Part shown: positions 26,736 to 40,156 of the stretch, piece by piece | Layout of the letters: each line of letters starts with the position of its first letter | How positions within the stretch are numbered: the first letter of the stretch is position 1 | From: Eonycteris spelaea | Lineage: Eukaryota; Chordata; Mammalia; Chiroptera; Pteropodidae | Assembly: GCA_003508835.1 (NCBI GenBank) | Contig: PUFA01000006.1 | Location: 9,734,001-9,798,000 of the forward strand | DNA length: 64,000 nucleotides | Reading direction: 5' to 3' | Position numbers and translations under genes: made by a program | Notes under the pieces: model-generated | Told to the model about the DNA's origin: nothing | The model's input: the letters and a program-made list of their open reading frames with translations, nothing else | Database searches by the model: none

Positions 26736-27779
26736 CTGAGGTGCTATTGAGTATAAGGTATTAGATACTATAACTCCAGACGTGTCTACACGTCTAGGTC
26801 TTGTCATTAGTGATATGAGTACGTACAGGTCTCTAGGCTGTTGCTTCTCAAACTTTCCACTGGATTCTTCCTAACAGCAGAAGAGAGTGAAGGCGTAGTC
26901 TCAATCTGGAGGGTGTAGGACCCATAAAATCTCTTTGAGGCTTCATGTTTTTCCTTAAGAAGAACTATTATGAATGTTATATTCTACTCCATAATAAATT
27001 CATTTATTTTAGTGTAAAAGTGATTTTTCCCAAGATTTTTCAGAAAAACTGACCCTCCAAGCAAATGAATATTATAGATCCTGTGGCCTCCAGAACCTCC
27101 TGTCCCTGGGGCCTGCCGACCGGTCTATAAACAGTGACTTAAATGGGGACTGTGGAGACAGCGGGGGTTGTTACAGCTGCCTGAGAACCCTTTCTCTGGA
27201 CTTTCTCCTATACCGTTTCCTTTGGCGCATTTTCTCATGCTTCACTCATTCGTTCACTCATTCTTTTGTTCCTTTATTCCTTCCTTCTATCATTAATTTG
27301 GTGTTCACTTTTAAAACGCCTGCTCTGGATTACACGAGCTTAGGTATTAGACTATACACATCTCCAAAATTCCTGAGTTGTTTTTTTTTTTTTTTAATTT
27401 TTAAAACATCTCAGCTACTTGTATTGGTTTTGAACTCTACTTTGTTATGAACGTCAGATTTTTCTTGGGTGCCAGTCTGATGGTTCTTTGATTGTTTGCC
27501 ATGGGAGAAAGAATATGGCTTTTACCCGACTGAGTACTTCCATGCAACTCCGCAGCCACTGCTCAGAGCTCAGGCAGCCAGCTTCCGAACGCCTTTGCAG
27601 CCCCTTCTGATTGAATTTGGAGTTTATACTTAATTATATTGTCACTCCCTTATACTGATCATGTAGCTACATTATACAAAATTACAAAGCTTATCTATGG
27701 ATCAAGGCTTGTATCGTTCAATCAAACTAAACTCAGTTCTTCAATTATAGCAGGATGATCACGTTTAACTCATAGTGTG

Positions 27780-27975
27780 TCGTGGTAGGTGGATGACAGT
27801 GATGGTAAAGATACTGATAAGAATGGGTGGTGGTCCCAAGTGGTGGTGGCGGTAACGACAGTAATGGGGGTGAGAATGGAGACGGTGGCACTGTTGCCAC
27901 AGCTGATGACACCGGTGGGAGGCGACAGAGAGGGAGGCAGTAGCACCGGTGTTGGAAGTCGCGATGCCAGTGAGG
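27780..27975 (+). repeat. Cryptic TGG/TGA-rich stretch
   Basis: A purine- and G-rich segment of irregular trinucleotide-like units (gtggtggtcccaagtggtgg and similar) ends about 75 bp before the sushi 1 exon. The open frames across it are compositional. Confidence 0.6.
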
Positions 27976-27979
27976 GTGA

Positions 27980-28297
<318 letters not shown>

Positions 28298-28408
28298 TGA
28301 ACCCCCACCCACATAAGTGGCAGCTGCATCTTGATCCTGGCTCGGAGAATTGGGACAGCTAAATGTTGCAGAAAACCCAAAGTTTACTCTGTTCTACATA
28401 CATATGTG

Positions 28409-28465
28409 CACACACACACACACACACACACACTCACTCACATTCACACACTCACACTCTGCACA
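28409..28465 (+). repeat. (CA)n microsatellite
   Basis: A pure CA run of about 24 bases is followed by degenerate CACT/CACA units. Confidence 0.95.
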
Positions 28466-28734
28466 CTACGAATTCTTCAGTCTCCAAAATGGTCCCTAAG
28501 ATTTCTAAGCTAGGCACATCTGTTCCTTTTCTCCAGGCCCAGGATGTACAGGAAGGGGCACAATGGGTCATCTCGGGTAGCTGGGTCAGCAGCTTCCAAA
28601 ATGACCCTTCCATTCCTGAAGCACTAGAAGGGTACGCACCGGCTCGGGTATAAACGAAGAAGCCTTGTTCTTTCTCTTTTCAAGGAAATCGTTGGTTACC
28701 TGGATGCCGGTTCTCTAGCTCTTCCTCAGTCTTA

Positions 28735-28878
28735 AAATCTTCCCATCGAACAGATGAAGAAATAGGGCCCCTGAGATGTGGCCAAGGTCATGTAGCTTGT
28801 AGGGGCTGGGCCTGAATAATCCTGTTCCCTAGCAACCTGAGACTGAGAGGAGGGTGGAACTTGAAGGGAGAGGAGGAC

Positions 28879-28931
<53 letters not shown>

Positions 28932-29230
28932 GTGTGCTTGCTCCCATGTGGCACTTTTCTCAGGCAAAATACTGCATGTATTTCTCACGTCAACAGTGCG
29001 TGTTAGAAGGGAACCAATAGTCACTGAGTCCTTACTGTGTGCCGGCCCCGTGCTGGACACTTATTTATACAACCTCATTTTGCTTTCCCTGCAGCGCTCT
29101 GTGATGAGCACCATTCCCTCGCTCTATAGTTGAGGAAACTGACACTTACACTAATTTGAATATCATGCCCCAAATCACAGGATACGACAGAAGCAAAATT
29201 CACAACTGAATACAGAGCCTTTCATCTTCC
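28735..29230 (-). repeat. MIR pieces around a (GA)n array
   Basis: Reversed MIR-like text at about 28735-28830 ('acagatgaagaaatagggcc') and at 28990-29200 ('ttgaggaaactgacacttac') stands on both sides of the GA microsatellite. Confidence 0.65.
28883..28928 (+). repeat. (GA)n microsatellite
   Basis: A pure GA run of about 44 bases. The Arg-Glu and Ser-Leu open frames through it are artefacts. Confidence 0.97.
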
Positions 29231-29489
29231 TCCCTCCCACACTGACTCCCATGCTGCAGATGGGTTCAGGGGACTTCTTAAGACATATACCCCTGTACGG
29301 TCCACCCGGGGAGGCCTGCACCTCTTGCCACAGAAGCTCATGGGAGGCACTGTCCAAGCATATGAGGACTGGCCTTTGCGGGTCGTGCTCTGAGGCCTGG
29401 CATTGAAGGTGAGACCCTGAATCCTGTCCCTCAGTGGTAATTAGGAGTCACCTAGATAGGTGTGACAGGAGCATGGTGCAGGGACAGCA

Positions 29490-29750
29490 GACAGGAAGTT
29501 GAAATCTGGGTTCCAGAACGAGCTCAGTTCTCAACCACATGTGATAATGTTGGAAAGAGTATAGGATAGTGAAGGAGACAGATCCGCATTTAATTCCTGC
29601 CGCTGCACTTACTAGTTCAGTGGCCTTGGGAAAATTGTTTCAACAATTTGTGACAATTACTTCAGAGGAGAATCAGTTTCCTCATCTGTAAGGTGAAAGT
29701 AAACATCTTCCCTCATAGCATTGTGAGGTGAGCACACAACTAATCCTAAT
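29490..29750 (+). repeat. MIR SINE
   Basis: Plus-strand MIR ('cagtggccttgggaaaattg', 'cagtttcctcatctgtaagg', 'gcattgtgaggtgagc'). A pyrimidine-rich tract follows at 29763-29825. Confidence 0.75.
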
Positions 29751-30344
29751 ATCAAGAAATTCTCATTTCTCTCCTTCCCTCCTTCTTTCCTCTGTCCTTC
29801 CTTCCTTTCTTTGTTTCCTTCTCCCAAGGTTTTAGACTCACTTCCCTTCTGTGACCAGACTCTTATGGTCCAGGGAATTCTGATAACCCTTGGAGGGAAT
29901 CATGACCTCGGAGGCCCCTTCCAAAATCAGCATTCTGTACGGCGGTGATTCCTTGAGTTTGTCTTACAGAAAAGCAAGTCCTGAGCCAAGACGGTCCCAA
30001 GTGGCGCAGGAGGGTTGGGTGAGAGTGTAAATGGGCAGCGAGCAGGGCAAAGCGGTTAATTCCGCTTTCACTGCCCATTGCTCTGCTCCACGAGGCCTGG
30101 GGAATGTTCCTCGGGCAACGAAATGAGTGTTTTCGCCTCTTCTCTCAACAATCTGGAAATCCCAGTGACAAGCCCCTAATTTTCAGCTCTCTTGGCTGTC
30201 TGCCATGAATGGTCTGACTGGCCTTGACATCCCTTCATTACAGGGAGGAAGCGAAGGAAGAAAACAAGTATTTACTGTATGTCATCTCCGTGGTAGGCAG
30301 TGAGCCGGACGTAGGCACCGACTGCAGATAGAATCACCATGTGG

Positions 30345-30550
30345 TCCTAAGTTGAGAGCTTAGGTTCCGGACCACCTGGGTTCGAGTCTGGTTTTACTAT
30401 AGAAGCTACGTGGCCTTAGACAAATAACTTCTTCCTCTCCTCCCCTATCAAAGAAAAGTACCTACCTTATAGGGTTGTTTTGAGGATTACACGAGATAAT
30501 ACTGTAATGCTCTTAGAACCATGCCTGGTTCATAGTAAACACTGTCTGTG
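30345..30550 (+). repeat. MIR SINE
   Basis: Full MIR pattern: 'ccacctgggttcgagtctgg', 'gtggccttagacaaataact', 'ttttgaggattacacgagat', 'catgcctggttcatagtaaa'. Confidence 0.85.
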
Positions 30551-30564
30551 TCAGCAGCCATTGG

Positions 30565-30720
30565 CATCATTATTTTTGATGTTTCCTTCATAGATGAGGA
30601 GATGGAGGCTCAGAGAGGTCGGATAGCCTGCCCAAACTCTCCCAGCTAGTAAGTGGCATAGTCAAAATGTAAACCTGGGAAGATGCAGCTTCAAAATCAA
30701 TGGCCTTTTTCACCACTCCC
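30565..30720 (-). repeat. MIR SINE fragment
   Basis: Reversed MIR ('atagatgaggagatggaggc', 'ctcagagaggtcggatagcc'). It faces the plus-strand MIR just upstream. Confidence 0.75.
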
Positions 30721-31289
30721 ACCCCTCAGAACAGCCTGCCCACTTCTTAGCCTTCTGGAATGATCTTCTGCCAACTTTGGAGTTTGGAGGAAGAAAAACG
30801 AGGGTCGTTTCAGAAACTCCCAGATTCACCCCACCTTGGCAAACTCAAGGGAAGACATCCCTGAGCTGTGACAAAGGGCTGGGCCAGGTAGCCCTGGCCC
30901 CAATGGAAGCATCATTGTGCCCTCTTGGAAGATCCCTCAAGGAGCTGGGCAGCTGACATGACACAGGTTTTCTCCTCTCACTGGCTGCGTCACACTGTGT
31001 TTCTAGGCCAGCCTACATAGGGCCACTCCCTGTGGACTGGGCAGTGTGGTCTTGCTCTGTTAAGTTCCAGATTTTATCTTGATCACACAGGGCTCTAGTC
31101 TGTCCCACTTAGCTAACCATCTTCTCTAGAGAAGGCTCAGTGGAGGAGGAGTGAGTGAGGATACAAGGCAGACCTGGCTCAAGGAACCATCCCTTACTCT
31201 CATTTAGATGCTCTTGCACCTGGGGCTTTCCCGCCCCAGCCTGCAGGTAAGAACATTTTCCCTGCTCCCACTGCCACCAGCAGTTCCAA

Positions 31290-31510
31290 GGCAATGAAGA
31301 AGAAAAATGACAGACTTTGGAGTCAGACAGATGTGGGTTTGAGTCTGAGTGACTCTGGGCAAGTTACTTAACCTCTCTGAGCCTCAGTGCCTCCTTTTTT
31401 GAATCAGGAAGAATAATCCAGACCTCAGTGAGTTGCTATGAGACCTAAATGAGATAATGTATTTAAAACGCTCTAGGTCATGTCTAACATTTAATAGCTG
31501 CCCGTTTGAG
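31290..31510 (+). repeat. MIR SINE
   Basis: Plus-strand MIR ('agtcagacagatgtgggttt', 'ctctgggcaagttacttaac', 'ctgagcctcagtgcctcc'). Confidence 0.85.
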
Positions 31511-32469
31511 TCTTTCTGGCACTCAAGTTGGTTTTTGAGGTGTAGTTTCCACAGAAGAACACTCTACTCATGACCACTCAGCTGTGTTAGGACTTTTATG
31601 GCCTGGCTTAAAGACCTAATGTTTTTTAAGAGACCTTGTTAGGGGTTGATCCAGCCTTTTAAGTGCCACTCTGAGTAAAAGCTGTACTGTGAGGCAATAA
31701 AGTTCACCTTTGTGATAAGTAGGCAGCTGCTGTTAAATTCAGTCTTCTTGGGTACAGCCTTGCCTCCTACCTCTATGTCCAGTCTTGGATTTTCTTGTCT
31801 TCTCTGAAACAGCTCTCCATGTTCTTGTGGGCTCACTATTTGTCTACTCTGCTACCAACCTTCGATGGTGCCCTGCTGTTTCAGACAGAGCTATATTTAG
31901 TCTTTGCCACCTTATCCTGTTAATGACCCCATACTTGTCCTAGCCTCCACTTTGTCAAACCCTCATGCTACAGTGCAGTGGCCCAACCAGTTAAGGGAGA
32001 ACCTCATTCAGGATCTGGGAAGCACCCCGGGGGCTTCTGTTTGAGTGACTTGCTGTATCACTGGCCACCTTCCCTCTCACCACCTGCTGGAAAGACCTGT
32101 CACCTCAGGGGACGGGAACCACCATGGACTAATTGAGGATCTTGTAAAATCTCCATACTGTTGAGTCATACATGCTGTCTTGGACAAGGTCTTTTGGAAA
32201 ACTGGAAGGTATCCGTAGCCCCGAGCAGATGCCAAGAACACTGGCAGTGTGGGAGGCCAGCGAGCTTGGCAGGTGAACATAATGATATTTGCCACTCTCC
32301 TGACATTGAGTGCACGAGAACTCTTGGTAATACCCACAATGCTCTCCCGGGTGCTGGCTGTGAGGCAGTAGGAGGAGACCAGCTATTTCATGTGTCTAAA
32401 AGGCGCGTGGCGGCTCCAGATATGGACTGCTTGCAGTATGCCAAATGCTTTGACATCTCCAAAACCAAA

Positions 32470-32580
32470 TTACCTTTTCTTTTTCTTTTTTTTTTTTTTT
32501 TTTTTGCAATAGAGGGAGAACATTAAGATCCAGAGAGGTAAGGTCAATTCCCTAAGGTCAGATAATCCTGGCAGAGCCAG
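32470..32580 (-). repeat. Poly-T run with MIR-like fragment
   Basis: A T-rich run (about 32478-32505) is followed by a short stretch, 'gatccagagaggtaaggtca', that resembles a reversed MIR. Confidence 0.55.
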
Positions 32581-32604
32581 GGATTTTGTTTTGTTTTTGA
32601 ATAA

Positions 32605-32750
32605 TTCCTTGAGGTGACATAACATAAAATTAAAAGATTTAAAAATGGACACTTCAGGGACACTTAGTACATTCACGCTGTTGTGCCACTGGTACCTCTA
32701 ATTCCAAAAATTTCCATTGCTTTAAGGTAAAACCTCATACCCATGACACC
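32605..32750 (-). repeat. L1 LINE 3'-UTR fragment
   Basis: A reversed L1 3' end with 'agtacattcacgctgttgtg' followed by 'aaaatttccattgctttaag'. Confidence 0.6.
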
Positions 32751-32860
32751 CCACCCTCCTCTTGGCCCCCAAGCCAGGTAATAACTCAGGTGTATTGGTC
32801 CTGCCTCTGCTGTGCCTACAAATAACCATAAAAATGTGACCTGTGAAGGGGTCAGCCTGA

Positions 32861-33049
<189 letters not shown>

Positions 33050-33179
33050 TGAAGGGTTCAGAGCAGCTAGGGGTCTCAGACCCTGGTGTCCTGGTGAGTA
33101 GACAAACATCTCCTGTGAGCAGAGTTCTGAATCCACGGGAGGTACGGGAGTCCGAAAAAGGAGAGAAATTGCGTTTCTG

Positions 33180-33244
33180 GAGTGTTTCCTCTGAGGCTTC
33201 GCATATATCTTAATTAGTCCTTATCATGATTATGAAGTAGCTGC

Positions 33245-33299
<55 letters not shown>

Positions 33300-33345
33300 T
33301 ACCTCTGAGGATGTTGAGATTCAGACAGTAGGGCCGTGCTGGATC
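33180..33345 (-). repeat. MIR-like fragment with (TAT)n expansion
   Basis: A reversed MIR-like stretch ('tcctctgaggcttcgcat', 'tgaggatgttgagattcag') is split by a pure TAT trinucleotide array at about 33243-33299 (19 units). Confidence 0.75.
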
Positions 33346-34261
33346 CTTCCATGCTGCCCGCCTGCACCTTCCTCTCGGCCCTCACCTAGCTCCCGCCAGC
33401 GCACTCCCCAGGATGCGGACAGGCTCGGTTTCCCTCAGGCGCTCCCCCATCCAGCTCCTTCCTATTTTCTTTATTCCTTTGAGCAGCAAGCTCTTCAGAA
33501 GAATTGTCTCAGCTTTCCTCTCCTTTCTCCCTTCCTGTTTCTTCCAAAACCGTTGAAACCTGGTCTCTGCTTCCACAGTTCCACTGGCAACCCTCTGATA
33601 AAAGGCACCAGCGACTCCCGGTTGCCAAACAAAATGGAACGTCCACGTTTTATCCTCCGGCACCTCCTGTTCCCTCCCTTCGTCCTTACCCTGCGTTTTC
33701 CCCTTGGGTTTTGTGAAGTTCCTCCCCTCTAGTTCTCCAGCTTCTTCTGTGACTTCGCGCCTTCCTTTTTTTCATGCCTCTCATTCTTTGCCAGGAAATA
33801 TCACAGGCCTTTTTTCCCCTCTCATCCACACCGCCTTCCTGGATAAGCTCGTCCACTCCCATGGCTTTTGTCTCATAAATGAGAGACTCCCTTCCACCTG
33901 CCCAGACTTTCTTCTGAGCTGCAGCTTCCTATATCCAACTGTTGGATGTCTCTGTCTGGTGCCTGCAGCTACCTCAGCTGCCACACTGTAAGCATATCAC
34001 CCCCGCCCAAACAAGCTCTCTTCTGAACATTGGGGAGTGGCGCCATCGTCCACTTTTGCTGCTTCTTCTGTTAGACCAAGGTGTGGGGTCTGTGCTGCCT
34101 TAACACGCTTCGTGTTTTCCCTTCTTCTCCATCCTCCCAGCTCCTATCTTGTTGAAGCCCTATTATTTCTGCCACAGTCTCCTAATTGGTTCCTCTGCCC
34201 CCAGCTTGCCTTCCATGCCAATTTCTTCTTTAGCTAGGTGTCAGAGTGTTCCTGTCATGCA

Positions 34262-34660
34262 AAGCTGTTCAAATAACCACCACATTTTCCATCTTAACAC
34301 ACGATAATATACTCCTCGGCAATAAGAAGGAATGAACTACTGATACGTGCAGCAACGTGGATGAATCTCCAAAACATCACACTGAGTGAAAGAAAACACA
34401 CACACACACACACAAAGTGTGATTCCACTTGTATGACATGTTAGGATCAACATAACTAATGTATGGTGATAAAATTCTGTTCAGTAGTGGCTTCTGGGGT
34501 GGGGAAGATTGATGAGAAGGGGCACCTGCAAACTTGGGATGGTTAGAAATATTCTGGGTCTTGAAATATATGTCAAAACCGATAGAGGGGTACCTTAATA
34601 GCTAATCATTTTTACAGCATATAAATTATACCCTGATTTAAAAGCAAAGAAACAACAAAC
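34262..34660 (+). repeat. L1 LINE 3' end
   Basis: Plus-strand L1 3' text ('aaggaatgaactactgatac', 'acgtggatgaatctccaaaa', 'ttccacttgtatgacatg') with a short CA array at 34396-34414. Confidence 0.75.
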
Positions 34661-34674
34661 AAATAGATCTCTTA

Positions 34675-35160
34675 TTTTAAAATCCTAAATGACTCCATCT
34701 TCCCTATCAATTAAAGTCCAAACTTTTGAGTTTCACCCAAGTGATCTGGCCCCTGCCTACTTCTCTTGTCGGTCCCCTAACCCCATCCTAACCCCTGAGC
34801 TGCAGCCAGACTGAAGTACTAGCAGTTTCCAAGACTATTTCATGCCCTTGCGCTTTGCCTCTGCTTCTCCCTTCACAGCAGCTGCCTGTCCCTCCTCATC
34901 TAACCACTGAGTGTCTTTTCATCTCCCAGGACTCTGCTCCAGTTTGGCCTCCACAAAAGCTTCATTTTCTCCTCCCCGAGGAACTCCGTGTTGTGACCCC
35001 ATTTGCCTGTGCCCACTTTAGGCTGTGCTCTGTCATCTTCACATCCGTCACTTCCTTTAGCCCCATCACCATCTCGAAAGGGTGGTGTCTGACATATCCC
35101 CCTGTCCTGAGCACCTTGCACAGCACCCAGCGTATTCAGGCACTCAGATAAAATCTGATG
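34675..35160 (+). repeat. L2 LINE 3' end
   Basis: Plus-strand L2 ('tcaattaaagtccaaacttt', 'gtgatctggcccctgcctac', 'catgcccttgcgctttgcc'). Confidence 0.8.
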
Positions 35161-35579
35161 ACTAGTGGCAGGCAGGGGCATGGAAGGCAGTTAGGAAACA
35201 GTGGAACCATGATTGTGACCAAGACTTACCCATTCCCAAACCCTTCCCTGGTAACTTTTGGAACAGCAGAGGAGTGGAAGCTGAATTATGGGGGCAAGAA
35301 GACCATTACCACCCAGCAATGATGGGGTGGGTGACACTGCGGCTGACACCAGTGTGAGAGGGTGCCATGTGGGAAGGGCCCCGGGCTCCTCTGGCTCTAC
35401 TCTCCCATCGTCTGTCTGCCAGCCTGGCCCCTTTTGTCCTAGAGATGCCATGATGACCCCCTCTCTCTGCCATATGTCTCAGCCAAAGGGTAGAACCACA
35501 TTTCGATCTCAGTCCAGCCAAATCTAGTATCGCAGCCTGCGGCTGGGCTCTGAATGCGTTTGCATCAGAAATCTGTTCT

Positions 35580-35890
35580 CCGCAAACTCTTTACTTTCAT
35601 TTGTTGTCTTCACCTTTGCATACTTGATTAGTACCGATTGCCTTTGTAGACATCCATATCTAAGAGTGGAATCACTGCATCATAGGACAAGTGTATGTCC
35701 AGATCCAGTAGATACTGGGAAACAGTTTTCCAAAGCGTTTGGACCAATTTAAACTCCCCTAGCGGAGTGTGAGCGCTTCGGTGGCTCCACATTCTTGCTA
35801 ATTCATGGTATTTTCCATCATTTTCACTCCAGCCATTCCAGTGGGATAAATTACATGGGAGAACTCTGATATTCAATTTACTAAACTAAG
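35580..35890 (-). repeat. L1 LINE fragment
   Basis: Reversed L1 ORF2-end text ('aagagtggaatcactgcatc', 'acagttttccaaagcgtttg'). Confidence 0.75.
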
Positions 35891-36695
35891 ACAGTTTTTT
35901 AAATGGATTTTTCCATACTAGGGTCAGGATGGCTAAGAAAGAGGCACAGTTGTAGGTGCCAGAAGTGGGGTGGCAGCAGACCCTAAGGAGAGCTGAGAAC
36001 TACGGTGGGTACAGGAATAAAGCCAAGGTCCTCCGAGAGGACAGGCCCCTTCCTGCCTGGGAATGGCTCCCTGGGTGGCTCTTTCTCTCTTGGAAAAGAA
36101 GATGCAGGATAGCATAATATAAAGATGTCTGAGGCAGAGAAGAGACCTGGGCTCTGCACCTACTCTGGCTGACCATTGGGTGACCCCTGGTGACTCATTT
36201 TCCCTTCTGTGCACAGTGTACTGTATATAGACAACAATATTGTACTGTAACCACCCAACTTGCTAAGAGACTCGATCACAATTATTCCAACTGGTAAAAA
36301 GAAATGATAATTGTGACGTGATAGAGGTGCTCATTATCACTACGATGTCAGTCATATTACAATATAGGAATGTGTGAGTCAACATATTGTATGCCTTCAA
36401 ATTACACAATGGCAGGTGTCAAATATATTTCAATTAAAATATTTTTCTAAGGAAAAGAGGATGTTAGGTTTGCAGCTGGAGCTTTCTGGATGCTGGCTCT
36501 GGAATCTGCCTCCTCTGCCGCCCGAGCCCAAGCCTGCCTTATCCGCCTTTTCGTGCAGCTGGGAGGCCCTGGGGCTTCATCCTGCCCCTCCCCACCGGGA
36601 ATCCTGGGGGTTGGGCGCCAGTGGGTTGGAGGGCTTGCTGTCTGGGAAGTCCTGTCCTTCGGCTGAGGCCAGTACGAGCCCTTCTTTGACCTTAG

Positions 36696-36941
<246 letters not shown>

Positions 36942-37547
36942 TGAATGCCGGGCCGGCCAGATGGCAACGGGGAAGCTGGAGTGTAGTGAGGAGCGCACTG
37001 GGCTGCTTCACAGGGCGCCCAGGCCGATCCTGGTACCACCGTCACCTGCCCGGCACTTGCCTTCCCTGTGGCCCTGCAGGTGGCTTAGCCTTTCACACCC
37101 ATGAGCCCCAGGCCTGGGGAGAAAGGGGCCAGCATTCTTCTTACACCTTATTTCTACTTCCACATCTTTACTCTTTTCTCCTTTTCCTGTGACAGTCATT
37201 CCTAGGTCTTTCTCAGTCTCACAACCTCAGCCCGTACATATCAACTAACAACTTCCTAGTCACTGCCCTGCATTTGCTGAGGTGTATGAGATGAGGCTCA
37301 ATCTTCCTCTCTACTCCAAAGCCTCCCACCACCCTGGGTAACTTTAGAGCCCACACGGATAGCCCATTCCACTCCTGGGGTCACAGCACCTGGACTTCTG
37401 CCCCAAGGACACTCCTTGGCCATACTCTGGATGCTTTCTGATACTTCTTTCTGATTTTAAAGTTTCTCATCCCTCTAGCTCCCCCATCCTTTTATTCTCA
37501 TTGCACTTTTAGATTAACCAAGACAGATTGAATCATGTAGGGATCAA

Positions 37548-37710
37548 GAGCAGAGGTTGGCAGATTTTTTCTCAAAGGACCAAAGAGTAAATAACTTAGG
37601 CTACGAGCCGCATCATCCACAACCACTCCGCTCTGCCTCTGTAGCACTAAAGCAGCCAAAGAGAGAATACGAATGAATGGGTGAGGCTGTGCTCCAGGAA
37701 AAGTCTACTC
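37548..37710 (+). repeat. MER5A-type hAT-Charlie fossil
   Basis: 'agaggttggcagattttttc', 'agagtaaataacttaggct' and 'ctgcctctgtagcactaaag' fit MER5A/MER5A1, more diverged than the other copies. Confidence 0.75.
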
Positions 37711-37739
37711 GCAAAAAAACAGGCCTGATCAAGATGGTC

Positions 37740-37950
37740 TGATTAACTGGGTTCAGGGCTCCTGCTTACCGCTTAGCAGTTGTGTGAACTTAGGCAAGAG
37801 AATTTAATCTCTTGAAAACTTCATTTCCTCTTCTGTAAAATGATGGTAGAATAATTCCTATCTCACCGAAATAAAGATCGATGAGATTCATGCATCACGG
37901 CTCTCGGTACGGCGCCTGGCCCACATCAAGCATTCCATAATGGTCAAACA
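37740..37950 (+). repeat. MIR SINE
   Basis: Plus-strand MIR ('tgtgaacttaggcaagagaa', 'cattcctcttctgtaaaatg'-like core, 'cggcgcctggcccacatc'). Confidence 0.75.
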
Positions 37951-38079
37951 GTGGCTGTCTTAGCCATGAGGGCATTTCCAGGCTCTCAAGCACTCCACTT
38001 TCTTCTACTCTGTTATTCTCTTTTTGACCTTTTCTTCTTTCCTAATTATCCCAGAAACCATTATCCAAATCCTAGCTCC

Positions 38080-38600
38080 ATTTCTTGCTTGATTTGTGAG
38101 CTTGGCAAGTTATCTCTTGGAACCCATTTCTCCATCTATGAAATGGTGGTAATAATAATTATGTTGCAGAAGGTTAAAATTAAAAGATATTATGTACTCT
38201 CATATGTATGAGTATAATATTCAGTATGTACTAAACACTCTACAGATACTCTAGAGATGATCGATTTTGTTATTGTTGCTGTAACCCAAGTTCACCCAAG
38301 CCTCATCAGCCTGTGTGTACAAATGGAGTCACATTACCAGTTAAAATTAAAAAGTTTCTGGCTCATGTCCCCAATTGCATAACGTAGAACCTCAGCAACC
38401 TTTTAAAGTGCGCTTTAATTAAATATTTTTGGCAACTCCTGAGAATATCTCACATGAGATCACAAATAATATCAATTACAATAACAGCTAATTTAGTGTC
38501 TATCAACTACTGGCACTGTCCTAAGCAATTTCCATCCATCAACTGCCCGAAATCTTTGTAACTAGCAATTGTCTGCTGTTTGTCTGCTGTTACAGTTCTA
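38080..38600 (+). repeat. MIR-like fragments
   Basis: A plus-strand MIR piece at about 38080-38260 ('gtgagcttggcaagttatct', 'ccatctatgaaatggtgg') and a weaker reversed one at about 38470-38600. An 11-bp tandem duplication stands at 38570-38591. Confidence 0.5.
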
Positions 38601-39794
38601 GAAGGCACCAGGTGTACAGATTAGAGAACGTTTTGCTTGTGGTCTTCTTTCCTTGTGTGGCTGGCCTGAAAAATGGGTATTTTGCCATCCTCTCTTCCTC
38701 TAGACACCTGCCATTCAATAAACCTACTGTATTCAAACCTTTCTCCACATGCTGATATCAGAACAAACACTATCTCATGTTGTGGAATTCTAACAGAAGG
38801 CTTAACTTCGACACAGCCTGAGACCCCATCGCTCTAGCCCCTGCCATCTTATCATCACCATCATTTTTCTTATTATTCCTCTCTCTAATCACATTTCATC
38901 TGTAAAGGTGTAATCACACCTTTATCTTTCCCTTTGGGCCTTCGATTGGGTAGACTTAAAAAACTGCACCCTTTGTTACAACCACACCCAAGTGGCTGAG
39001 CATAGCAAGAAAAAAATCACACAAACATGGCACTTGGAGCCACCTCAGATAATATCATTTAACCCCAGCCAAGCCTTAGCAACCACCAGAGCGACTTCTG
39101 ATTGTCCTACCAGAGGCTTCTCCTTGGTGGAGATCCCAAAATTTCACACCAGATGTCACCACTTACAAGATGACTTCATTTCACCACCCGGGGTATAGGA
39201 AGTTACCGGGTAGAAAATCTCTCAGCTTCCTCCCAGTCATCTTGCTCTTGGTCACCTGGCTGTGGCCACCTCTCTCATAGGTCTTCTCCACTGACTCCCT
39301 GGGCTAGAGCCACACCTCCAAGTTCTCTTTCCCAAAGAAGCCCTTTGCACTTTCCACTCTTGGCCCCAGACCATATATAGAGGGGTCCTCAGGTCTAAAA
39401 CACAGCCCCAGAGAATAAGGCCTAGTCAGCTGTCATGAGAGCCAGCCAAGTGACTGAAGGAGGCCAGTTACTGAGGAGGGGAGAGGCGAGGCACAGCCAC
39501 CTCCTTATTAGGATCTGTGGTACCAGTACCAAGATAAATGCGTCTTTTGGGGGCAGGAGATACCTGGTGATAGCTGGAGCTGCCTTCCACCCTTCTCTAA
39601 CAGTACATCCCCTAATATTAGTCACCCCTTACTATGTCTCTCAGTGTCTGGTTAGGTAATGCATTTGCTGGAATCCAGGGACTCTGCCTTACCCTGTGGT
39701 CTCCTTTTCTTATCCCAAGATCCCTGGATTCCTAAAATGGGCCTACCTGCTACCTCAACGATATTCCCCCATGTTCAATATCTTCATGAGGGTG

Positions 39795-39965
39795 GCCTCC
39801 ATCCCTAATTAACTGTAAGGCCTTAAACAAGTTGCTTCATTTCTCTGATCATCACCTCCAAATCTGTCAAGAGAGAGAGTGTACTGTGTGAAAGAGTGGT
39901 GGTGAGGCTTGGTAGATGGGCACAGCACCTAACAGAGTGCCCAGTGCTGCTAGGTACTTGGTACA
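39795..39965 (+). repeat. MIR SINE fragment
   Basis: MIR-like wording ('ggccttaaacaagttgcttc', 'atttctctgatcatcacctc', 'gcacctaacagagtgcccag'). Confidence 0.6.
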
Positions 39966-40156
39966 TTCTTATCCACCCTCTGCGATCTCATTGCCTTTTT
40001 TCCTATATAATGGTGGTTTCATTTGCTTTGCCTTTGTTTGTATCTCTCTTCATGGGGCTAGCCTTATAGAGCAAGGGACATTTTCCCGTTTGATCATTAA
40101 AAATTTTAAGCTGTGATTATGATGTTTTGCGCACATATGTGTATGAGTGTTGAATT

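Noticed and set aside
28409..28465. CRISPR-like or regulatory repeat array
   Set aside because: This is a simple CA microsatellite. There are no spacers, and the window is vertebrate.
28732..29133. Open frames with Ser-Leu and Arg-Glu runs
   Set aside because: They are produced by the (GA)n array between MIR fragments.
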